The notes beneath the pieces are model-generated. The model saw nothing but the letters and a program-made list of their open reading frames with translations. It made no database searches and had not been told where the DNA came from. A stretch of DNA of 64,000 nt from Neorhizobium tomejilense. GTDB taxonomy: Bacteria > Pseudomonadota > Alphaproteobacteria > Rhizobiales > Rhizobiaceae. Position 1 is the first letter of the stretch; every line of letters starts with the position of its first letter. Made by a program: the position numbers and the translations under genes. Below are positions 42,415 through 51,179 of this stretch, piece after piece. The stretch lies in contig PVBG01000027.1 in NCBI GenBank assembly GCA_002968845.1, positions 1 to 64,000 on the forward strand, given 5' to 3'.

Positions 42415-43104
42415 ATGAACACGAACGGGGCACGGCATCTGAGATGGATCGCGGGCGCGGGTGCGGCTTTTTTCGCATTCGGGGCCGCGGCGGCGGATCT
42501 GACGCCCGTTTCCGTTGCCCCTCCGGCGGAGGAACCCGTGGCGGCATCGAGCCCCTGGCAGATCCGCGTGCGCGGCTTGGGCGTCATCACTGAGAACCGC
42601 GGTTCGGTCAACGGCGTGCCGGGTTCGGACCTCTCCTTTTCCGACTCGGTCATCCCCGAACTCGATATCAGCTACTTCTTCACCGACAATATTGCGGCCG
42701 AACTGGTCCTCGGGACGACCTATGCAAATATCAGGGAAGACGGTGCCGTCGGCGTGCCGGTCGGCCGCGCCTGGCTTCTGCCGCCGACGCTGACGCTGCA
42801 ATACCACTTCACCGATTTCGGCGCCTTTAAGCCCTATGTCGGTGCCGGCGCCAATTATTCGCTCTTCTACAACCAGTCCGAAAAGCCTGGCTTCCACAAT
42901 CTGGACGTCGAGAACAATGTCGGCGCGGCCCTGCAGGTCGGTTTCGATTACATGATCGACCAGCACTGGGGCGTGAACTTCGACGTGAAGAAGATCTTCC
43001 TCGAAACAAAATGGAAAGCCGACCACGACGTGCTCGGGCCGCTGAGCGGCAAGGCGAAAATCAATCCCTGGCTGATCGGGGCAGGTGTCACCTACCGCTT
43101 CTAA
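42415..43104 (+). CDS. ompW: OmpW-family outer-membrane protein
   Basis: A 229-residue eight-stranded beta-barrel. A signal peptide covers residues 1 to about 27 (ending FGAAAADLTP). SPWQIRVRGLGVITENRGS begins the barrel, DISYFFTDNIAAELVLGTTY and TLQYHFTDFGAFKPYVGAGANYSLFY are strand pairs with aromatic girdles, and GAGVTYRF ends in the C-terminal Phe typical of BAM substrates. CAGGAGAG precedes ATG 42415. An upstream FNR/FixK box suggests low-oxygen induction, as for OmpW in enterobacteria. Followed by a strong terminator. Confidence 0.92.
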   Translation: MNTNGARHLRWIAGAGAAFFAFGAAAADLTPVSVAPPAEEPVAASSPWQIRVRGLGVITENRGSVNGVPGSDLSFSDSVIPELDISYFFTDNIAAELVLGTTYANIREDGAVGVPVGRAWLLPPTLTLQYHFTDFGAFKPYVGAGANYSLFYNQSEKPGFHNLDVENNVGAALQVGFDYMIDQHWGVNFDVKKIFLETKWKADHDVLGPLSGKAKINPWLIGAGVTYRF

Positions 43105-43132
43105 AAAACAAAAAAAGGTCGGTGGGGGACGG

Positions 43133-43168
43133 GGCCGGCGCCAGACAGGTGGCGCCGGCCTTGTTTTT
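43133..43168 (+). terminator. Intrinsic terminator of ompW
   Basis: Perfect 10-bp stem GGCCGGCGCC/GGCGCCGGCC with an 8-base loop and TTGTTTTT. 28 bp past the stop. Confidence 0.9.
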
Positions 43169-43277
43169 AGGGCTTCAACGCATGCAGAGCGGGAATTGCG
43201 CCGCCGCTGACGAGTATTTAGCCGTAGGCCGCTTTCGCCGGGTGGGAGCACCCGGTGAAAGTGCGAGCGCCCGAATT

Positions 43278-43496
43278 TCAGTCGCCGTCTTTGGTGCGAT
43301 AGGCATCCGGGATCACGAAAATCTCGTCGGCGCGGCCGTATCCGCCGTCCTTGACCTCCTCGATCAGCACCATGGTATGAGGCCGCGCGGCCTCGCTCAT
43401 GTATTCGACCAGCATCTCGGTCGTGCGGTGGACGATCTCCTGCTTCTGGGCCTTGCTGAGTGCGGCTTCTGGCGTCTTGATGTTGACGAATGGCAT
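43278..43496 (-). CDS. 4-oxalocrotonate tautomerase-family protein
   Basis: A 72-residue tautomerase-fold protein. After Met removal the N-terminal Pro (MPFVNIKTP) is the catalytic base. IVHRTTEMLVEYMSEAARPHTMVLIEEVKDGGYG fits the family and WxI-like pattern near residue 50. It follows the SDR gene by 32 bp and is likely one transcript with it. The substrate is unknown. Confidence 0.85.
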   Translation of the reverse strand: MPFVNIKTPEAALSKAQKQEIVHRTTEMLVEYMSEAARPHTMVLIEEVKDGGYGRADEIFVIPDAYRTKDGD

Positions 43497-43528
43497 CGGG
43501 TTTTCCTTCAGGTTGATGTGTTGGTATT

Positions 43529-44269
43529 TCAGATCATGCCGCCATTGGCGCGCAGCACCTGGCCGTTGACCCAGCCGCCGTCCGGGCCGGCGAGGAAGGA
43601 GACGACGGTGGCGATCTCCTGCGGCTGACCGAGGCGGCTGAGCGGGATTGTCTTGACGATGTTCCGGACCAGTTCGTCGGACTTGCCGGTCATGAACATC
43701 TCGGTTTCGACAGGGCCCGGCGCGACGGCGTTGACGGTGATCCCGCGCCGGCCGAGTTCCCTGGAGGCAACGTGGGTCATCGCTTCGACGGCCGCCTTGG
43801 TGGCGGCATAGCCGCCATAGGCAGGCCCGTAGACGCCGACGACGCTCGACGAGAAATTGACGATGCGGCCGCCGTCGCGCAGCCGCTTGCCTGCTTCGCG
43901 GATACCGCGGAACGTTCCCATCAGGTTCGTGGCAAGCTGGAATTCGAAAGTCTCGTCGTCCATCTCGGCGAGCGGCGCAAGCCGCATCACGCCTGCATTG
44001 TTGACGAGGATGTCGGCACCGCCGAAGCTTTGTTCGGCGGCGTCGAACAGGGTTGCGGCAGCGGTCGGGCTGCCGACATCCGCCTGCACCGCGACCGCCT
44101 TGCCGCCGCCCGCTTCGATCTGTGCAACGACCTCGTCGGCGGCCTGCCGGCTGGTCGCATAGTTGACGACGACGGCGATGCCGTCCTCAGAAAGGCGGAG
44201 CGCAATGGCTCTGCCGATGCCCTTCGAAGCGCCGGTAACGATCGCGACGCGTTGTCCGTTGGTGGTCAT
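43529..44269 (-). CDS. SDR-family oxidoreductase
   Basis: A 246-residue short-chain dehydrogenase/reductase. VAIVTGASKGIGRAIAL is the cofactor-binding TGxxxGIG motif, NNAGVM the structural motif, and catalytic Ser/Tyr/Lys are in NFSSSVVGVYGPAYGGYAATKAAVE. ATG 44269 has GGAGAGA upstream; a longer start to 44311 is less likely. Divergent from a LysR gene, upstream of the tautomerase. A reductase for a carbonyl substrate, possibly 3-oxoacyl-like; specificity unknown. Confidence 0.92.
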   Translation of the reverse strand: MTTNGQRVAIVTGASKGIGRAIALRLSEDGIAVVVNYATSRQAADEVVAQIEAGGGKAVAVQADVGSPTAAATLFDAAEQSFGGADILVNNAGVMRLAPLAEMDDETFEFQLATNLMGTFRGIREAGKRLRDGGRIVNFSSSVVGVYGPAYGGYAATKAAVEAMTHVASRELGRRGITVNAVAPGPVETEMFMTGKSDELVRNIVKTIPLSRLGQPQEIATVVSFLAGPDGGWVNGQVLRANGGMI

Positions 44270-44354
44270 GGGATCTCTCCTTGGTTGGTGGACAGGAGAT
44301 ATTGCTGACACGGTCCAAGAACAATTGGCGGCGAATTGACATCAGAATTCGTCT

Positions 44355-45263
44355 ATGGTGAACAAGGTCATGGATCGCCTCGACCGCATGCAGCTCTTTG
44401 TCCGGATCGTCGAACGGCGCAGTTTTTCCGCTGCGGCCGCGGATCTCGGCCTTGCCCGTTCGACCGTCACCGAAGCGGTCAAGCAGCTCGAGGAGGGGAT
44501 CGGCACGCGGCTGCTGGAGCGGACGACGCGCTACGTTACCCCGACCCTCGACGGCCGGGCTTTCTATGAGCGTTGCCTTGCGATCCTCGCCGAGGTGGAC
44601 GAAGCGGAGAACATCTTCCGCGATGCGCAGCCGCGCGGCCTGCTGCGGGTCGATGCACACGGGTTCCTGACCCGCACCTTCCTTTTGCCGCGCCTTCACG
44701 AGTTTCTTGACCGCTATCCCCTGCTGGACTTGCAGATCGGCCAGGGCGACCGGCTGGTGGACCTCGTTCGCGAAGGGGTGGACTGCGTCATCCGGGCGGG
44801 CGAGATCGACGACAGCGGGCTGATCATGCGCAGGCTCGGAACCATCACCGAAATCACCTGCGCCAGCCGCACCTATGTCGAGAAACACGGGCTTCCGAAA
44901 TCACCCGATGCGCTGGAAGGGCATCTCGCCATCGGCTTTCTCTCGTCGCGCACCGGCCAGATCATGCCGCTCGAATTCGTCGTCAGTGACGAGGTGCGCT
45001 ACGTCACCCTTCCAAGCCGGCTGACGGTCAACAATTCCGATACGATGGTCGATCTCGCCCGCCGTGGCTTCGGGCTCATACAGGCGCCCCGTTATCGCCT
45101 GCAGCGGGATATCGACGAGCGCGTGCTCGTCGAAGTGCTGGCCGATTTCCCGCCGCCGCCGACACTGCTTTCGGCGCTTTATCCGCAGAACCGCCAGCTT
45201 TCGCCGCGGGTGCGCGTTTTTCTCGACTGGATCGTCAAGGTGTTCGCCGAAGCCGGGCTTTGA
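44355..45263 (+). CDS. LysR-family transcriptional regulator
   Basis: A 302-residue LysR regulator (HTH about 15-70: LFVRIVERRSFSAAAADLGLARSTVTEAVKQLEEGIGTRLLERTTRYVTPTLDG; effector domain 95-300). The start could also be at 44370 (MDRLDRM). It is divergent from the SDR-tautomerase operon over 85 bp, its likely target. Confidence 0.88.
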   Translation: MVNKVMDRLDRMQLFVRIVERRSFSAAAADLGLARSTVTEAVKQLEEGIGTRLLERTTRYVTPTLDGRAFYERCLAILAEVDEAENIFRDAQPRGLLRVDAHGFLTRTFLLPRLHEFLDRYPLLDLQIGQGDRLVDLVREGVDCVIRAGEIDDSGLIMRRLGTITEITCASRTYVEKHGLPKSPDALEGHLAIGFLSSRTGQIMPLEFVVSDEVRYVTLPSRLTVNNSDTMVDLARRGFGLIQAPRYRLQRDIDERVLVEVLADFPPPPTLLSALYPQNRQLSPRVRVFLDWIVKVFAEAGL

Positions 45264-45269
45264 GGTGTC

Positions 45270-45509
45270 TTACGGCCGGTAGATCGCCTGCAGCTTGGCA
45301 AGGTCGGCGATCTTCAGTTCCACGGGGTCCAGGTCGTCACGGGAAGGCTTGAACCAGGCGGCGGCCTCCTGGATATGCCGGCCGTAGGGCTCCGGATACA
45401 TGCTCAGACCCATTACCCACTGGCGAACGATTTCCCGATCCATGCGGCCCGAGGCATAGCGGTCGTGCATGGTCTTGGCGGATGTGGTCAGGTCTTCGAC
45501 ATTCTTCAT
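45270..45509 (-). CDS. Conserved small hypothetical protein
   Basis: A 79-residue helical, soluble protein (MKNVEDLTTSAKTMHDRYASGRMDREIVRQWVMGL is its first half in pieces). Its ATG overlaps the stop of the upstream 88-residue gene (ATGA), so the two are coupled. No domain recognised. Confidence 0.6.
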   Translation of the reverse strand: MKNVEDLTTSAKTMHDRYASGRMDREIVRQWVMGLSMYPEPYGRHIQEAAAWFKPSRDDLDPVELKIADLAKLQAIYRP

Positions 45510-45775
45510 CAATGCACCGCTGGATTGGGTTCGGGTTCGCCGAAGAAAGAGCGGATGCCGTCGCGCTCGACGGTCGCCAGGAACTCGTCGAAGGCTTCGC
45601 GGTCGGTCGGAAACGGCTCTTCCCACGTGGTGACGTCATCCTCTTCGGTGATGACTTCGAGCGTCCAGTCGCCCTGGGTGCCGGCAGGGCGGTAGATATC
45701 GACCAGCACGGTAATGCCGTCGTCGGTGAATTCGCCGGCGAGTTCGGAATGTTCAGTCTTGGGTGCCTTGGCCAT
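45509..45775 (-). CDS. Small acidic hypothetical protein
   Basis: An 88-residue acidic protein. The Met at 45775 (MAKAPKTEHSELAGEF) is chosen; frame extends upstream but without support. Segments ITVLVDIYRPAG, LEVITEEDDVTTWEEPFPTD and DEFLATVERDGIRSFFGEPE look like a small alpha/beta domain. First gene of a two-gene unit with 4-bp overlap. No known family recognised. Confidence 0.6.
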   Translation of the reverse strand: MAKAPKTEHSELAGEFTDDGITVLVDIYRPAGTQGDWTLEVITEEDDVTTWEEPFPTDREAFDEFLATVERDGIRSFFGEPEPNPAVH

Positions 45776-45945
45776 GTCGTATCCGATCGTATAAACGGCT
45801 GTCCCGGCGCTGCGGGCCCGGTCCAGTGAGGGAATCGGGGACGCAACGATCAAGACGGTCGGGATGGTCCAATACACTGCTTTCCGTTTTTGCTCCACCG
45901 TGGATGAGAATGGCTCTTTGGGAATGGGGTGTCGCGGCTGTCGCT

Positions 45946-46080
45946 TTGCCCCTCATCCGCCTGCCGGCACCTTCTCCCCGCACGCGGGGAGAAGGACATA
46001 TGCCGCGACGTCGCGGTTTCCCTCGCCCCGCTTGCGGGGAGAGGGTGCGCCGAGCGAAGCGGAGGCGGGGTGAGGGGCAA
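45946..46080. repeat. Rhizobial intergenic palindromic repeat, copy C
   Basis: A 135-bp element with 10-bp perfect inverted ends (TTGCCCCTCA / TGAGGGGCAA), an inner CTTCTCCCCGCACGCGGGGAGAAGG hairpin and a CTCGCCCCGCTTGCGGGGAGAGG hairpin. It accounts for much of the 419-bp gap 45776-46194; outside it I see nothing distinct. Confidence 0.85.
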
Positions 46081-46194
46081 GCCGCGTATTCGGTTGTCCA
46101 TGCGCGGAGGAAGTAGCTTCACACTCCATCATCTCTGCGTGAATCCACCCTTTCCGCCATAGTCTCGGCCGCCTAGCCGTCCTAGCTTCGCTGC

Positions 46195-47226
46195 ATGATC
46201 ACACGCCGCGCAACTCTCCTGTCGCTCCCTTTCGTCTTGACTGCGGCCCGCAGCCTTGCCCAGGACGCGTCCCAGGCACCTGTGCCACAGCCGCCGGTGA
46301 CGCTCGATACCGTGCTCGGCGGTGCGGCGGAGCTGGAGCCCTTGAAGGTCGTTCTGGTCGCCCGTAGTGGCGAGATGCTTGCCGAGCGGGCGTTCAACGG
46401 TCATTCGCTGGACGCCTCCACCAACATCAAGTCAGCCTCGAAATCGATCATCTCGGCTTTGACCGGCATCGCCATCGGCCGCCGGCTGCTCGAAGGTCCC
46501 GACCAGAGGATCGCGCCGATCCTGAAGGCCGACCTGCCGGCCAATCCGGATCCGCGCATCCACACGATCACCATCGGCAATCTTCTCTCGATGCAGGCGG
46601 GGCTCGGAAGGTTGTCCGGGCCGAACTATGGCCGCTGGATCGCGAGCCGCAACTGGGTGCGGTTCGCACTCGCCCAGCCGTTCGACGACGATCCCGGCGG
46701 TTCGATGCTCTATTCGACCGCCTCCAGTCACCTGCTTTCGGCGGTCCTCACCAAGGTCGGCGGGAAGTCGACGCTGGCGCTGGCGCGCGAATGGCTGGAT
46801 CCGGTCGACGGGTTCCGGATCGGCTCCTGGGAGCGTGACCGCCAGGGCATCTATCTCGGCGGCAACCAGATGGCGATGACCGCCCGCTCGCTTCTGGCGT
46901 TCGGGGAACTCTACCGCAACGGCGGCAAGACGAAAGACGGCCGCCAGGTCGTCTCGAAGGATTGGATCGACCAGTCCTGGACGCCGCGCACCAATTCGCG
47001 TTTTTCCGGCGACGGTTACGGATACGGCTGGTTCCTGCGCAATATCGGCGGTGAGGAGGTCAAGTTCGGCTGGGGTTATGGCGGGCAGATGCTTTATATC
47101 GTGCCGTCGCTCGGCCTCACCGTGGTGATGACGTCAGACGAAAGCGGCCCCTCGGCCCGCAGCGGCTATCGCGACGACCTGCACAACCTGCTTGCCGAAA
47201 TCATCGGAGCTGTCCGCATCGTTTGA
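46195..47226 (+). CDS. Serine hydrolase, beta-lactamase class C-like
   Basis: A 343-residue exported protein (signal peptide MITRRATLLSLPFVLTAARSLA with twin Arg). SASKSIISALTGIAIG holds the SxxK motif (Ser-Ala-Ser-Lys), YSTASSHL fits the second motif position (Tyr-Ser instead of Tyr-Asn), and GWGYGGQML stands where the KTG/HxG motif is. This pattern suits esterase/peptidase-like 6-aminohexanoate hydrolase relatives more than a true beta-lactamase. No ribosome site before 46195; the start is chosen by the signal peptide. Confidence 0.8.
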   Translation: MITRRATLLSLPFVLTAARSLAQDASQAPVPQPPVTLDTVLGGAAELEPLKVVLVARSGEMLAERAFNGHSLDASTNIKSASKSIISALTGIAIGRRLLEGPDQRIAPILKADLPANPDPRIHTITIGNLLSMQAGLGRLSGPNYGRWIASRNWVRFALAQPFDDDPGGSMLYSTASSHLLSAVLTKVGGKSTLALAREWLDPVDGFRIGSWERDRQGIYLGGNQMAMTARSLLAFGELYRNGGKTKDGRQVVSKDWIDQSWTPRTNSRFSGDGYGYGWFLRNIGGEEVKFGWGYGGQMLYIVPSLGLTVVMTSDESGPSARSGYRDDLHNLLAEIIGAVRIV

Positions 47227-47315
47227 AGCCAGTTCGTATAAACTTGAATGGCCGGGCACACCAAATCGTAACCGCCTGACGCTAGCATGCCCCGCGTCGC
47301 CATTGGGGGTGTTTC

Positions 47316-48473
47316 ATGCTGGATCTGCGGACGATCTATATCGTCTCGGCTATGACCTGCTCTGTCCTGGGCATCGTCCAGATGATCGCCTATTCCAGCG
47401 GCCGGTTCGAACGCTGGCTATTCTGGTGGAGCGCCAGCGGCATCGTCATCGGAGCCGGCCTGTTCAGCGTCGGCCTGCGAGACGTGTTGCCGGAGGTCGT
47501 CTCGGTCCTGATTGGCAACAACCTGATCCTGGTCGGCTATCTGTTGTTGATCGTCTCCGTCCGGCTTTTCGGCGGCCGTCCGGCCCGTTGGGGCCTGAGC
47601 TGGCTGATCCTCGCCGTTCTTTCGGCGCCGCTGATCCTCTTGTGGCGGGACGATGCCAGTACCGCGCCGCGTATCGCCATCTTCTCGCTCGTCTGTGCCC
47701 TCGGCGACCTCCTGGTGATGCTGGAGGGTATTCGCCTCGCACGGCAGGAGAGGCTGCGGTCGGCATGGCTGGTCGCTGCGATCTACACGCCGACTGCCGC
47801 CATCTTTGCAGCGCGCGCTCTTCTGGCGGTGACGGGCTGGATCGGCGAAGGCGGTCTGTTTGCCGCCGGCAACGGTGCCGATGCCTGGTTGGGTCTCTGG
47901 GCGGCGCCCTTCCTGGCATTGCGAAGCATCGTCATCAATCTGATGGCGGCCGAACGGGCGGGAAACAAGCTCACCTACCTGGCGGATCGCGACGCCCTGA
48001 CCGGGGTGCTCAACCGCGGCGGCCTGATGCGTTCCTATGCTGGTCTCGAGCCAGGGCCGGTCGCCCTGATGCTCATCGATGTCGACCGTTTCAAGCAGCT
48101 CAACGATACGCATGGTCATGGGGTTGGCGACGAGGTCTTGCGGCGGTTCGCCTCCTCTGCATCCCTGCACCTGCGCAGCCACGATCTCTTCGCTCGGCAG
48201 GGCGGCGACGAGTTCGTGATCGTCCTCAAAGGATGCCCGGTCGAAAAGGCGGTCGAGACGGCTCAGAAGATCCGCGCCGCCTTTGCCGCTTCCCTCGCCG
48301 AAATGGAGGGCCTTGTCGTGCAGCCGACACTCAGCATCGGCGTGGCCACCGAAATATGCGGCCCTGGCGACCTCGAAACCCTGCTGCAGCGGGCCGACCT
48401 GGCGCTTTATGCCCGCAAGCGCAACGGCCGCGACGGTATCGATACGTTCGAGGAAGACCGCCAAGCTGCGTGA
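47316..48473 (+). CDS. Membrane GGDEF protein (diguanylate cyclase)
   Basis: A 385-residue protein with about six N-terminal hydrophobic segments (1-215) and a C-terminal GGDEF domain (about 220-375). RQGGDEFVIVL near residue 296 is intact, and IDVDRFKQLNDTHGHGVGDEVL carries the metal-binding Asp. The absence of a clear RxxD upstream of the GGDEF site means feedback inhibition is uncertain. Start at 47316 follows GGGGGTGTTTC. Alone in its transcription unit. Confidence 0.9.
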   Translation: MLDLRTIYIVSAMTCSVLGIVQMIAYSSGRFERWLFWWSASGIVIGAGLFSVGLRDVLPEVVSVLIGNNLILVGYLLLIVSVRLFGGRPARWGLSWLILAVLSAPLILLWRDDASTAPRIAIFSLVCALGDLLVMLEGIRLARQERLRSAWLVAAIYTPTAAIFAARALLAVTGWIGEGGLFAAGNGADAWLGLWAAPFLALRSIVINLMAAERAGNKLTYLADRDALTGVLNRGGLMRSYAGLEPGPVALMLIDVDRFKQLNDTHGHGVGDEVLRRFASSASLHLRSHDLFARQGGDEFVIVLKGCPVEKAVETAQKIRAAFAASLAEMEGLVVQPTLSIGVATEICGPGDLETLLQRADLALYARKRNGRDGIDTFEEDRQAA

Positions 48474-48828
48474 AGGCGGGGACGATTTCGCTGCGACGAA
48501 CGGAAATTCCCTTTTCGTTTGAAGCAATTTCCCGTCGAAAGAGTTCCGCGGCATCCTCGCCTGCGCTGGCGCGATTATAGTGGTCGCGTCACAGGGCAGG
48601 GGCCGGGTCGCGAACCGGGTCGCATCCTACGGAGAGCATCCGGCGTCCGGTGATGGTCGCAAAGGTGAGGACGGCGCCGTCAGGGCGCCGACCGTCGAAA
48701 GGTTCAAGTTTCGGATCCAGACCATCCGTTACCCGCCTTTCGGAAAAACCGGAGCGATCGGGCAGGCAGCACGGCCTGACACCCATACCACTTCATACAC
48801 GCTGCCTGCCCATCCCGCATGGACCAGG

Positions 48829-48854
48829 CCGCGGCGGAGATTTTTCCGCCGCGG
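48829..48854. terminator. Perfect stem-loop between GGDEF and WD40 genes
   Basis: CCGCGGCGGA/TCCGCCGCGG, 10 bp, with a 6-base loop. In the 400-bp convergent gap 48474-48873 this is the only clear structure, and it may end both transcripts. Neither side has a good T-tract. Confidence 0.5.
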
Positions 48855-48873
48855 TTATTCGTGCTGCGAGATT

Positions 48874-49860
48874 TCAGGCTGCAATATCGATGATGCCGCA
48901 GTCGCCGGCATCGGACGCGAAGGCGACGAGCTTGCCGTTGGCACTCCAGCTCAATCCGGTAATGCCGCCCTTGCCGGGCCGGCGCAGAAGCGCTTCCTTT
49001 GCGTCGGCGAGCCTGACGCCAAGGATCATGCCGTCGATGAAACCGATGGCGAGCACTTCCTCGGCGGGATGGAAGGCCACGGACGTGACCATGATATTGG
49101 CGCGGGTGCCGAGTTCCTGCGGCGCCTTGCCCATCGGTCCGTCCTTTGCCGAAAACGGCCAGACGATCGCCGCCGGCGCGCCCGACGAGGCAAGCCATTT
49201 GCCCTTCGGCGACCAGGAGAGAGATTTCACCTTGGCCGGATAACCGGTCATCCGCATATGACGGTTTTCGCCCGGCTTGCCGTCGAGCTTCCAGCCGTGC
49301 AGGGCGTTTTCCTGCATGGTCGTCACCAGGAAACGTCCGTCGGGCGAGAAGGTGACGACGTTATGGGCGCCCTTCCATTCGAGATCGACCGGCGGCGCAT
49401 TGGTGCCGACCCAGTGCAACGAGACGCCGTTGTAACGGGCAGCCGCGATCCTGAGACCCTTGCCGGCGAAGGCGAGGCCTTCGACGCTGCGCTCTTCGGG
49501 AAACTCCTTCAGCGTGCCGTCGCTCTGCTTCACGAAGCTCGATTTGCCATGCGCATAGGCGACCGCATTTTGCGGTCCGCCGGCGACGACGCTGATCCAT
49601 TTGCGGGGCGCTTCGGCGATCAGGGTCGCCTCGCCATTGCTGCCGATGCGCATCACCTTGCCGTCCTCGCCGCCGGTCAGCAGCGTGGCACTGAAGGGAT
49701 CGCGGATGCAGGTCAGCAGACCCTGATGGGCCTCCGTGACTTTCTCGCCGCCATCCAGACGGTGGATCGTGCCGGCGGCAGTGGCGAAGAACGGGACGTC
49801 GCCGAGGAAATGCGCGGCGACGACATGGCCTTCGAGATCAAGCGGTGCAACAGTCGGCAT
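48874..49860 (-). CDS. WD40-repeat protein
   Basis: A 328-residue beta-propeller, about seven WD40-like repeats (LLTGGEDGKVMRIGSNG, VVTFSPDGRFLVTTMQENALHGWKLD, SLSWSPKGKWLASSGAPAAIVWP, SVAFHPAEEVLAIGFIDGMILGVRL are separate blades). No signal peptide. It follows the COG0523 GTPase gene by 58 bp on the same strand, a pairing common in rhizobia; it may be a scaffold partner for the metal chaperone. Function unproven. Confidence 0.87.
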   Translation of the reverse strand: MPTVAPLDLEGHVVAAHFLGDVPFFATAAGTIHRLDGGEKVTEAHQGLLTCIRDPFSATLLTGGEDGKVMRIGSNGEATLIAEAPRKWISVVAGGPQNAVAYAHGKSSFVKQSDGTLKEFPEERSVEGLAFAGKGLRIAAARYNGVSLHWVGTNAPPVDLEWKGAHNVVTFSPDGRFLVTTMQENALHGWKLDGKPGENRHMRMTGYPAKVKSLSWSPKGKWLASSGAPAAIVWPFSAKDGPMGKAPQELGTRANIMVTSVAFHPAEEVLAIGFIDGMILGVRLADAKEALLRRPGKGGITGLSWSANGKLVAFASDAGDCGIIDIAA

Positions 49861-49918
49861 CAGGCAGCATTGCTCCCGGGCATGACGTGGTCCGAAAACC
49901 GCTTCACACTTTTCGGCG

Positions 49919-51037
49919 TCATGCCGCTACCTCACATGCCCTAAAGCTCTTCTCGATCTTGTCGACATCCAGATCGCGGCCGATGAAGACGAGGCGCGAT
50001 TCGCGCTTTTCGCCATCCTTCCACGGCCGCTGGTGATCGCCCTCGACGATCATGTGGACGCCCTGCACGACATAACGTTCCTCGTCGCCCTTGAAGGCGA
50101 TGATGCCCTTCAGGCGCAGGATGCTCGGGCCATCCGTCTGGGTGATCTTCTGGATCCAGGGGAAGAACCGTTCCGGGTTCATCTCGCCGCCGCGCAGCGA
50201 GATCGACTTCACCGTCACGTCATGGATCGGCGACATTTCGCCGTGGTGATGGTGGTGGTGATCATGGCCGTGATGATCGTGATCGTGGTCATGCGCGTGA
50301 TGGTCATGGTCATGATGATGGTGGTCGTGCCCATGGTCATGGTCGCAATCCGGGCCGCAGACATGGTCGTCATGGCCGTGATCCAGGAAGTGCGGATCGT
50401 TTTCGAGCGCGCGTTCCAGGTTGAAGGCGCCCTGGTCGAGCACGCGGGCGAGATCGACGCCGGAACGAGTGGTCTTGTAGACGCGGGCGGTCGGGTTGAT
50501 GGCGCGGACGACGTCTTCGATGATCGCCAGTTCTTCCGGCGAAACGAGATCGGTCTTGTTGATGACGACGACGTCGGCAAAGGCGATCTGGTCTTCGGCT
50601 TCGCGACTATCCTTCAGGCGCAGCGGCAGGTGCTTGGCATCGACCAGGGCGACGACCGCATCGAGCTCGGTCTTGGCGCGCACGTCGTCATCCATGAAGA
50701 AGGTCTGGGCGACCGGCACCGGATCGGCAAGGCCGGTGGTCTCGACGATGATGCCGTCGAAGCGGCCCGGGCGGCGCATCAGGCCCTCGACGACGCGGAT
50801 CAGATCGCCGCGCACGGTGCAGCAGACGCAGCCGTTGTTCATTTCGTAGATCTCTTCGTCCGACTCGACGATCAGGTCGTTGTCGATGCCGATCTCGCCG
50901 AACTCGTTGACGATGACCGCGTATTTCTTGCCATGGCTTTCGGAGAGAATGCGGTTGAGGAGCGTCGTCTTGCCGGCACCGAGATAACCGGTGAGCACGG
51001 TGACGGGAACGGGCTTGACGGGGGCTGTTTCGGTCAT
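49919..51037 (-). CDS. COG0523-family (CobW-like) zinc-chaperone GTPase
   Basis: A 372-residue G3E GTPase. GYLGAGKTT (residues 17-25) is the P-loop, CVCC at residues 70-73 the metal-binding CxCC motif, and NKTD the G4 motif. Residues about 220-275 form an extremely His/Asp-rich loop (HDHDHH type repeats), suggesting zinc or another divalent metal storage and transfer to client enzymes. The C-terminal CobW_C domain follows. Met at 51037 has GAGG upstream; longer start unlikely. Probably Zur-regulated (see the site at 51129). Confidence 0.9.
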   Translation of the reverse strand: MTETAPVKPVPVTVLTGYLGAGKTTLLNRILSESHGKKYAVIVNEFGEIGIDNDLIVESDEEIYEMNNGCVCCTVRGDLIRVVEGLMRRPGRFDGIIVETTGLADPVPVAQTFFMDDDVRAKTELDAVVALVDAKHLPLRLKDSREAEDQIAFADVVVINKTDLVSPEELAIIEDVVRAINPTARVYKTTRSGVDLARVLDQGAFNLERALENDPHFLDHGHDDHVCGPDCDHDHGHDHHHHDHDHHAHDHDHDHHGHDHHHHHHGEMSPIHDVTVKSISLRGGEMNPERFFPWIQKITQTDGPSILRLKGIIAFKGDEERYVVQGVHMIVEGDHQRPWKDGEKRESRLVFIGRDLDVDKIEKSFRACEVAA

Positions 51038-51090
51038 GAAAACCTCGAGGACTTGAGAGCGCCCGATCGGCGCGGAAGCTTTGTTCGTCT

Positions 51091-51119
51091 CATATAAGGG
51101 CAAGCCGGGACGAGTTCAA
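51091..51119 (-). promoter_or_regulatory. Promoter of the COG0523-WD40 operon
   Basis: On the minus strand TTGAAC (complement of 51114-51119), 17 bp, TATATG (complement of 51091-51096), 54 bp upstream of the start. Confidence 0.55.
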
Positions 51120-51128
51120 AGGGTTTGT

Positions 51129-51145
51129 ATGTTATAAGATCACAT
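51129..51145. promoter_or_regulatory. Zur-like box
   Basis: ATGTTATAAGATCACAT is a 17-base imperfect palindrome (6 of 8 arm pairs match) resembling the ATGTTATA core of Zur sites. It lies just upstream of the -35, 92 bp before the GTPase start. The distance is somewhat far for direct repression. Confidence 0.45.
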
Positions 51146-51179
51146 CGGAATTGCAGCTGACGCCAAGTGATCTTGTTGC

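Noticed and set aside
50260..50350. CAT/GAT-rich repetitive stretch as a DNA repeat or CRISPR-like array
   Set aside because: It is the coding sequence of the His/Asp-rich metal-binding loop of the COG0523 GTPase.
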